Source of the DNA: an uncultured Verrucomicrobiota bacterium
GTDB taxonomy: Bacteria > Verrucomicrobiota > Kiritimatiellia > RFP12 > UBA1067
Assembly: GCA_946623785.1 (NCBI GenBank)
Contig: CAMORM010000010.1
Span: forward strand, 1 to 39,174
DNA: 39,174 nucleotides
Reading direction: 5' to 3'
Below are positions 27,419-34,526 of this stretch, one piece after another. Both the position numbers and the translations under genes were made by a program. The notes beneath the pieces were generated by a model. The model saw nothing but the letters and a program-made list of their open reading frames with translations, was not told the DNA's origin and did not search any database. Every line of letters begins with the position of its first letter. The stretch's first letter is position 1.

Positions 27419-29557
27419 TCAGTAAAGTTTCCAAAGCGGCCATTCGTAGGATTTCTCCGAATTCCTCGACTGGAGCTTCCAGCTGCGGCCGTTCGTCGCC
27501 CAGGACACCTGGCCGGCCATGAGCCCCTTCTTGTTCGTCCCGAATCCGTTCAGGAACTTCTCGGGAATCGCAATCTCGAACGTCGCCGCGCCGTCGCGCA
27601 GCTCGCCGGACCAGGCGATGCCCGACGGATCGCCGCCCACCGCCGGACGAAGCGTCGCGCCGAGCGTGCTGTTGCCAAGCGTGACCGTGAACTCGCCCGC
27701 CTTCACGCCGACCTTGAGCTCGTAGTCGTAGAGCTTCCAGTCGCCGATATCGGGCTGGCGCTCGGGGCGCGTGGAGAAGTAGATGAACGCACGGCCCTCT
27801 CCGTTCACGAGCGCCGCCTCGGGAACCTCGAGTCGGATCTTCAGCGCGCCGTCGTGCCACATCGAGAAGCGCGGTGCCGCTTCGGCGCCCAGGTTCTTCG
27901 GACCCCAGCCCATTGCGACAGGCGAGGGTTCGCGCCCGACGGACCTCGTCGGCTTGTCGCCGTCGATGCGGTTGTTCCACCTCGTCTCGCTCAGCTCGCC
28001 CGACTTGTCGACGAGCGCGGCAAGCGACTTCGGCACGTCGCCCGTGCCGACGATGTACGTCATGTCCGCGCTCGCCTTGAACGCGACGCCGTTCTTCGTC
28101 TCGCGAATCGCCGCCTCGGCGCCCATGATGCCGTACGCCTTCGCGCCCTTGACCGGAACTACGACCTCGCGTCCCGCGCCCGGCTGCTCGTCGCGCGTCC
28201 AGACAGCCGCAACCCATCCGCCCTTTCGCCTGAACAGCATCGCTCCGACGCCCGTCTCCGCGCCGGGAATCGCGAGGTCGCCGACGAACTCCGAGCCGTC
28301 GATCATCCGCGCGCACGCCGCATGCGCGACGACGACGGGCTTCGGCTCGCCGCAGAGGCGGAAGCAGCCGAACCAGTGTTCGCGCTCGGTCGGATCCTGC
28401 TCGCGGTCGGCCATCCAGTGCGGAATGAGCGTCTTGCAGTCCTCAGCGTAGAGCATCAGCGACTCGCGCGCCGTGCGCTGCGCCTGCCGCCGCTCGTCGC
28501 AGGAGTGGCCGCGCCTGTCCTTCGGCGCCGTCGGCCAGCCGTATTCCGTCACATAGACGTCAAACTTGCGACCCACGAGCTTCTCGAAGTATTCGCGGCG
28601 GTTTCTGAGCCATGCGCGGATGCGCACCTCGGGCGCGGGGGTGAAGCTGTAGGGGTGGATGTACATCACGTCCATTCCCTCGAATCCGCCCGCCTTCGCG
28701 AAGCGCGTGCCCCATGCGAGGCTACCGGGATCCGCGCCGACCAAAGCGCCGGGACGAACCTCCTTGATCACAGGCACCGTCATGCGGCACCATTCGGCGA
28801 ACTCCTCGGCCGTCATGTAGTCCCACACCTCATTACCGATCTCGAAAACCTTCTGAGAAGGAGGAAGCTTCTTCAACTGCTCCCGGAGCCACGCCTGGTA
28901 CGGCTCCTTGAGCGGAACGGAGCAGCGCCGCCAGCCACGCTTGTTCTTCGTCTTCGCGAAATCCTCCATCGGACCGTAGCGCTTCTCGTCGTAGGCGTTT
29001 TCGGGAATGCCCTCGACTTTCATCACGCAGTTCATCTCGTGCTTCGTGACGAGGTCGAGCGTCGAAATGACGCCGGGCTCTTCGGGATTCGGCGGAACGT
29101 CGAATCCGTGGCGCGTCCACTGGAGGCCAAGCCGCTCGCACGCCGTCGTGCATTCGTCGACCTCCCACGTCAGCGGACGCCGCCACCAGACGCCGGGCTT
29201 CCCGAGGACAAAGACCTTGAGTCCGAAGCGACGCCCTTCCTCCAGGAAGTCGGACGCGCTCAGGTGCACGAACGGCGCGACGGCGAAGCTGTTCATGCCG
29301 CCGGCGTGCCGGATCTCGTAGTAGCCCGGCTTCAGCTCGCCGAACGAGAGCTTGCCGTCCGCGAACGAGAAGTCGACCTTGTTCCCGTCGTAGTCCGCGA
29401 CCGCGATCTCGCCGGGCTTCCCCTTGACCTGGAACTCGATCTTCTGCCCAGGCTCGAACAGGTTGAACGGCTTCTGGCGCACGACCGTCGCCTTCGGTCC
29501 CGCGACGGCGGAGAGAACCGACAAGGACAGCGACAGCGCAATCATTACATGCTTCAT
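27419..29557 (-). CDS. Secreted clan-A glycosidase-like protein with C-terminal carbohydrate-binding-like domain (paralog 2)
   Basis: Signal peptide MKHVMIALSLSLSVLSAVAG; EGRRFGLK, KVFEIGNEVWDYM, DVYVTEYGWPTAP; paralogous to the adjacent upstream gene. Confidence 0.75.
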   Translation of the reverse strand: MKHVMIALSLSLSVLSAVAGPKATVVRQKPFNLFEPGQKIEFQVKGKPGEIAVADYDGNKVDFSFADGKLSFGELKPGYYEIRHAGGMNSFAVAPFVHLSASDFLEEGRRFGLKVFVLGKPGVWWRRPLTWEVDECTTACERLGLQWTRHGFDVPPNPEEPGVISTLDLVTKHEMNCVMKVEGIPENAYDEKRYGPMEDFAKTKNKRGWRRCSVPLKEPYQAWLREQLKKLPPSQKVFEIGNEVWDYMTAEEFAEWCRMTVPVIKEVRPGALVGADPGSLAWGTRFAKAGGFEGMDVMYIHPYSFTPAPEVRIRAWLRNRREYFEKLVGRKFDVYVTEYGWPTAPKDRRGHSCDERRQAQRTARESLMLYAEDCKTLIPHWMADREQDPTEREHWFGCFRLCGEPKPVVVAHAACARMIDGSEFVGDLAIPGAETGVGAMLFRRKGGWVAAVWTRDEQPGAGREVVVPVKGAKAYGIMGAEAAIRETKNGVAFKASADMTYIVGTGDVPKSLAALVDKSGELSETRWNNRIDGDKPTRSVGREPSPVAMGWGPKNLGAEAAPRFSMWHDGALKIRLEVPEAALVNGEGRAFIYFSTRPERQPDIGDWKLYDYELKVGVKAGEFTVTLGNSTLGATLRPAVGGDPSGIAWSGELRDGAATFEIAIPEKFLNGFGTNKKGLMAGQVSWATNGRSWKLQSRNSEKSYEWPLWKLY

Positions 29558-29573
29558 TGGCTTCCCCTTTCGC

Positions 29574-32414
29574 TTATTTGAACTCCATGATCGACCAGAC
29601 GGTCGGGTTCTCGGGACGGACGTTTCCATCAAGCGGATCGAGTTTCCAGCGCTCATGCGACGTATCGGCGTCGTTCACATGCGGCTCGACGGCGATGCGT
29701 CCGCCGACCTGCGGCTTGAAGCCGCCAAGAGCGGACCACGGAATCGCGCACTCGAGCGTCCAGCCCGCCGAGGTCTTGCCGACCGCGAGTTTCGCGCCGG
29801 CGACGTCCGTCACCACGCCCGCAGCGCGGTCCGCCGCGTAGCCGCAGATCGGACGCCCCTCGCCCGAAGCCGGGACGATGAAGAACTGGTAGTCGTTCGG
29901 TCCGTATCCCGCGTTCTCCTCGCGCGGTTCGGTCGACACGAAGAGCTCCATGCCGTCGTGCTGGTAGAGCGTCGCGCGCGGCTTGGTGTTCAGCATCTCG
30001 TTGTCGCGCATGTCGACCGCGGCGTAGAGGTAGTTCTCGTCCCACGAGAGGTAGCCGATGCCGCTTGCGTCGTCGCCGTTGACCTTCTCGTTCTGGATCG
30101 CTACCTCGTACGCGCCCTTCCAGTCGTCGAGCTTCCCGTCGAAGGCCGGCTCCTTCGCCATCTTCGCGACCTTGCGCACGTTCCGCGGCGGCTTCGCAGG
30201 CTTCGGGAAGCGGTCGGGACGGATCGTCTTGTCGCCGGACATGTCTCCGGGAAGGCCGCAGAGGAACACCGGCTCTCCGCCGACCTTCACCGCGAAGACG
30301 CCGTCCTTCGCGGCAATCTCGCGTTCGGCACCGTACGTATCGACGAGCGTCAGCTTCTCGGCGGGAAGCTTGAGGTCGAAGTCCTTCGCTTCGCCCTGTC
30401 CGTACAACGCGAGCACGGTGCGTCCGTCCTTCGCGAAGAGCATCGCCGCAAGGCCGGGTCCGAACCAGAGGTCGCCGCGGTACTCCGACGCGTCGATCAG
30501 CCGCGCGCAGTTCGCAAGCGCAAGGAGGACGGGCTTGGGCTGGAGGTTCTTGCGGACGTAGCCGAACCAGTCCTCGTGGTAGACGGGGTTCCGCTCGCTC
30601 TGCCCAATCCAGTGCGGAACGAGCGCCTTGCAGTCCTCCGCGTAGAGGCAGAGCGACTGGCGGACGGTCATCGCGGCCTGCTCGCGCTCGGTGCGGCGCG
30701 AGGGGCCCTGCGGACACGAATGCGCACCGTATTCGGTGATGTAGACGTCGATCGGCCGGCCGCACCTCTCGGAGATCCACGCCTTGTAGTCGCGGAGCCA
30801 CTGGCGGTCCTCGCAGGTCGAGTACGGATGCAGGCAGACGATGTCCATGCCCTTCATGCCGCCCGCCTCTATGACCTTCGCGTCGTAGCCGTACTTGCTC
30901 ATGTCGCCCTTGAGGTTCGGCCCAAGCACCGCGCCAGGACGGACCTTGCGGAGCTCCTCGGCGATCCATCCGCTCAGCGTCGAGAGGTCCTGCGGATTGA
31001 GCTTGTCCCATGGCTCGTTCCAGATTTCGAAAACATTCCGCCCCTCCGGGATTGAGGCGATCTGCTCGCGCAGGTACGCGCGGTACTCCGTCTCCTTCGG
31101 GAGCGTCTTCAGCGACCAGCCGCCCCGTCCGAACTTCTTCTCCCACTCGGCCATTGGACCGTACTTCTCCTCGTCGTAGAGCTCCTTCGGGAAGCGCTCG
31201 ACCTTGACGATCGCGTTGATCGCGGTGTTGGTGGTGATCATCACCGCCTCCCTGAAGATCGCGCGGGACCAGTTGAGCCCGAGCGCGCAGACGAGGCGCT
31301 TGCACTCCTCCTTGTCGCTCACGCCGCCCCACCATTTGAGTCCGAAACGGCGGCCTTCCTTCATGAAAGCGTCGAAATCGTAGTTCGGCTGCTCCATCAC
31401 GCCGAATGTCGCCTTTTCCGCCGTCGCATACGGACGCCCCTCCGCGTCCGTCACGCGCGCCTCGACTTCGAGTTCCCAGTAGCCGCGCGGGAACCACCCG
31501 AGCGAGAGGACGCCTTTCCCGCCCTCCACAACATACGGCTTCACGCTCTTCAGGAACTCGCGCCCGTACGCGTCCTTCACCGAACACGAAAGCGAACCAG
31601 ACGCGTTCGCGGGGAACTTCGACTTGAACGTGAACACGACGTCTTCGTCGGGACGGAACATGTTGCAGGGGTCGTGGCGCGCGAGACCAAGTCCGTTCGC
31701 GACGCGCTTCACGCCAACGGCGTTTTCGTCACCGAACACGAGGCACGGCCAGAGCTCGGGCGGATTCTTCTGCTTGGAGCTTTCAAGCCTCTTCTTCCAG
31801 CCCTTGCCCCACTCGTCCTTCTCGGCATTGTCGCGATCCCAGCACACGGCGACGAACGGGAGTTCCTTTCCGACCTTCGGCTCGACGCCGAGCAGCGCAA
31901 ACGGAATCGACGCCTCGACCGACCAGCTCTTGGACGTCTTCGTCACACACCAGGCGACGTCAGACTTCTCGCCTTCGTACGCGGAGGCGATTGGCTCGTT
32001 CTCCTTCCCGCGGCGCCGCGAAAGCGTCATCGCAGGAACGCCGCGATCGGACGCAGGGGCAACCGCGAATCGAAAATAGCTCCCGCGTGCGGACGCGTCC
32101 GGACAGATGCGAAGCTCAAGCGCGTCACCGTCCGTCAGACGGTCGAGTCCGTTCGTGTTCACGACCTTCGTGTCGTAGACGCGAAAGGCGACAAGAAGAT
32201 TCGCGTCGTCCCAGCCGAGCGCGCAGAACTCGCACTTGAGGTCGTTCACGCTCGGCGCCGCGAACTCGACCTGCGGCGCCAGCTTCCACTCCGCGAGGTC
32301 GCCGTCGATCTTCACGCCCGACGAAATCTTCTTCGCCGTCGCCGCGCCATCGGCGGCAAGCAACATGGCGGACAACGCCGCGGCTCCGAAAAACGCAAGG
32401 TTCTTGATCTGCAT
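29574..32414 (-). CDS. Secreted clan-A glycosidase-like protein flanked by two CBM9-like domains (paralog 1)
   Basis: Signal peptide MQIKNLAFFGAAALSAMLLAADG; VKIDGDLAEWK... and AFDGKLDDWKGAYEVAIQ...YLSWDENYLYAAVDMRD; NVFEIWNEPWDKL, DVYITEYGAHS. Confidence 0.8.
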   Translation of the reverse strand: MQIKNLAFFGAAALSAMLLAADGAATAKKISSGVKIDGDLAEWKLAPQVEFAAPSVNDLKCEFCALGWDDANLLVAFRVYDTKVVNTNGLDRLTDGDALELRICPDASARGSYFRFAVAPASDRGVPAMTLSRRRGKENEPIASAYEGEKSDVAWCVTKTSKSWSVEASIPFALLGVEPKVGKELPFVAVCWDRDNAEKDEWGKGWKKRLESSKQKNPPELWPCLVFGDENAVGVKRVANGLGLARHDPCNMFRPDEDVVFTFKSKFPANASGSLSCSVKDAYGREFLKSVKPYVVEGGKGVLSLGWFPRGYWELEVEARVTDAEGRPYATAEKATFGVMEQPNYDFDAFMKEGRRFGLKWWGGVSDKEECKRLVCALGLNWSRAIFREAVMITTNTAINAIVKVERFPKELYDEEKYGPMAEWEKKFGRGGWSLKTLPKETEYRAYLREQIASIPEGRNVFEIWNEPWDKLNPQDLSTLSGWIAEELRKVRPGAVLGPNLKGDMSKYGYDAKVIEAGGMKGMDIVCLHPYSTCEDRQWLRDYKAWISERCGRPIDVYITEYGAHSCPQGPSRRTEREQAAMTVRQSLCLYAEDCKALVPHWIGQSERNPVYHEDWFGYVRKNLQPKPVLLALANCARLIDASEYRGDLWFGPGLAAMLFAKDGRTVLALYGQGEAKDFDLKLPAEKLTLVDTYGAEREIAAKDGVFAVKVGGEPVFLCGLPGDMSGDKTIRPDRFPKPAKPPRNVRKVAKMAKEPAFDGKLDDWKGAYEVAIQNEKVNGDDASGIGYLSWDENYLYAAVDMRDNEMLNTKPRATLYQHDGMELFVSTEPREENAGYGPNDYQFFIVPASGEGRPICGYAADRAAGVVTDVAGAKLAVGKTSAGWTLECAIPWSALGGFKPQVGGRIAVEPHVNDADTSHERWKLDPLDGNVRPENPTVWSIMEFK

Positions 32415-32448
32415 GGGGTGGTTCCTTCTCTTGGGCTTTACGCGTTGC

Positions 32449-32477
32449 ATTATATCACGGGCGGCACAAATGCTCAA
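32449..32477 (-). promoter_or_regulatory. Operon B promoter TTGAGC-N17-TATAAT (TGA extension)
   Basis: Minus strand TTGAGCATTTGTGCCGCCCGTGATATAAT, 34 nt before ATG 32414, SD AGAGAAGGA. Confidence 0.8.
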
Positions 32478-32486
32478 ACCGTGACG

Positions 32487-32523
32487 GACTGTTTCACGCA
32501 CATTAAAAAGACTGTTATGCGCA
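32487..32523. promoter_or_regulatory. Tandem operator upstream of operon B: GACTGTTTCACGCA + GACTGTTATGCGCA, 23-bp period
   Basis: Copies at 32487-32500 and 32510-32523; same motif, period and -10 distance as at 37376-37412. Confidence 0.8.
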
Positions 32524-32524
32524 C

Positions 32525-34498
32525 TCACGGATTCGGCCCCATCACAAAGGAGAGCATGCCGCCCTTTGCGATGTCTTCATGGCGCAGGCGCCCGTTCAAG
32601 ACAGGAACGCCGTTCAGCGCGACTGACTTGACATAGAGGTTCTCACGTGAAAGGTTTTTCGCCTCGACAACCAGCCGACGCCCGTCCCGGAGGGAGAGCG
32701 TCGCACGCAAGACCTGCGGCGCGCCGATCACGTACTCGCCGCTCGCGGGGTGGACGGGATAGAAGCCGAGCGCGGAGAAGAGATACCACGCGCTCATCTG
32801 CCCGCAGTCCTCGTTGCCGTCGAATCCCTTGCGGTCTGTCGAATAGCAGCGCGTGAAGATCTCGCGGACGCGTTGCGCAGTCTTCGCGGGGCGTCCAATC
32901 GCGGCGTAGAGATAGGCAACGTGGTGCGACGGCTCGTTCCCGTGTATGGAACGGTTGCCACGCTCCGGAACGAAGAACACCTTGTCGAAGTAGTGGTCGA
33001 GCTCCTTCTCCATCGCGTCCGCGCCGCCGAGAAGCCGGCAAAGGCCCTCGACGTCGTGCGGCACGCACCAGAGCGCCGTGTAGTCGCTGCACTCGGTGTA
33101 GTCGCCCGGCTTCGGATCGGACCAGGAGCCGTCGGACCGCCGCGGCAGGAAGCGCCGCTTCGCCGCGTGCCAGAGGTTCGTGTAGCTCTTCGCGCGCGCC
33201 TCGAGGACGGCGGCCGAAGCCGCGTCGCCTGCCGCACGCGCAAGTATCGCAGCGGAGGCGTCGTCGAGGCAGAAGTCCAGTGTGCGCGAGACAGATTCCG
33301 CCGTGTGGTCGCAAGCGACATATCCGAGGCGCATGTAGTCCGTCAGCCCCGCGCGCGTCTCCGGCGTGCGCCCGAACGCGCCGCGGTCCTCCCAGCGGAA
33401 CGAGAGGTCGTTCTCCTGCGGCGTGAACGCGCTCTTCTTCACGGCCTCCCACGCGAGGCCGAGGTCGAATCCGCGGAAGCCCTTCCGCCACGCCTCGGCA
33501 AGGACGATTTCGGCAGGGGAGCCGGTCATGATGCCGGTGTATCCCGGATTCGGCCATTTCGGCAGCCAGCCGCCCTCGCGGTACGACTGGAGAAGCGACT
33601 GCATCATGCCGTCCACGCGCTCGGGCGCGACGAGCGCGAGCCAGGGATGCTCGGCGCGATAGGTGTCCCAGAGCGAATAGCAGCTGTACGCGACGCCGTC
33701 GTGGATGCGGTCGTCGAAGGCGGAGTAGTAGCGTCCGCGCTCGGAGATTTCGCGCGGGAAGAGGAGCGTGTGGAAAAGACCCGTGTAGAAGATCGTCTTC
33801 ACGTCGTCCGGCGCCTCTATCTCGACGCGGGAAAAGCACTCCTCCCACGCGGCGCGCGTCTCGGCCACAACCGCCTCGAAGGACTTCCCGCCGAGCTCGG
33901 CTTCCATGTTGCGCCGCGCGTCCTCGAGCGAAATGAGCGAAACGCCGATCTTGAGGTTGCGGCCCTTCCGCTCGACGTGGCGCCACCCCTTGAAGTTCGG
34001 GAGCGGATAGCCGAGGTTCTCGTCGTCGCGGTTCGCGTTGTAGCCGTCCAGGAGGCGGATCTCGTTCAGGTCGCCGCGTATCCAGGCCGCGTGCATCGTC
34101 GCCGTGTACTCGAACGTCCGCCCGCCCGCGGCGATTCTGCCGAGGTACGGCGCCGGACGGAACGACTCGATGCGCGCCGGCTCGATCGGCACGCGCACCT
34201 CGCCCCAGTCGCCCATCCAGATCGCGGGCTGGCGCGTGAGGATGAAGCCGAGGAGCGTGTCGTCCGCCTGGTTGAAGCTGAGCTGCCCGACGCGGTTGAG
34301 GCGCGTCATGGGGACAAGCTGGAAGCTCCCGAACGGGACGCCCGTGTACGGCATCATTCCGCCGTACTGCGAGCCATGGCCCTCCGTGCCGATCAGCGGA
34401 TCGACGAAATCGAGCGCCGGGCGGGACGCCTCGGCAGCTACGGAAGAGTCAAGCGCGGCGCAGGCAAGAAGCGCGGCAAATCCGTTCAGAATCCGCAT
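32525..34498 (-). CDS. GH92 family alpha-mannosidase-like protein
   Basis: DFVDPLIGTEGHGSQYGGMMPYTGVPFG; GNEPSHHVAYLYAAIG; GFDGNEDCGQMSAWYLFSALGFYPVHPASGEYVIGAP. Confidence 0.93.
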   Translation of the reverse strand: MRILNGFAALLACAALDSSVAAEASRPALDFVDPLIGTEGHGSQYGGMMPYTGVPFGSFQLVPMTRLNRVGQLSFNQADDTLLGFILTRQPAIWMGDWGEVRVPIEPARIESFRPAPYLGRIAAGGRTFEYTATMHAAWIRGDLNEIRLLDGYNANRDDENLGYPLPNFKGWRHVERKGRNLKIGVSLISLEDARRNMEAELGGKSFEAVVAETRAAWEECFSRVEIEAPDDVKTIFYTGLFHTLLFPREISERGRYYSAFDDRIHDGVAYSCYSLWDTYRAEHPWLALVAPERVDGMMQSLLQSYREGGWLPKWPNPGYTGIMTGSPAEIVLAEAWRKGFRGFDLGLAWEAVKKSAFTPQENDLSFRWEDRGAFGRTPETRAGLTDYMRLGYVACDHTAESVSRTLDFCLDDASAAILARAAGDAASAAVLEARAKSYTNLWHAAKRRFLPRRSDGSWSDPKPGDYTECSDYTALWCVPHDVEGLCRLLGGADAMEKELDHYFDKVFFVPERGNRSIHGNEPSHHVAYLYAAIGRPAKTAQRVREIFTRCYSTDRKGFDGNEDCGQMSAWYLFSALGFYPVHPASGEYVIGAPQVLRATLSLRDGRRLVVEAKNLSRENLYVKSVALNGVPVLNGRLRHEDIAKGGMLSFVMGPNP

Positions 34499-34526
34499 AG
34501 GCGTCCTCCCATCGTCCACGCAACGG

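Noticed and set aside
27396-28316. N-terminal extension of the 24816-28316 ORF
   Set aside because: Overlaps the 27419 GH-like gene in another frame and is Arg/Gly-rich; a clear SD + signal peptide start exists at 27395.
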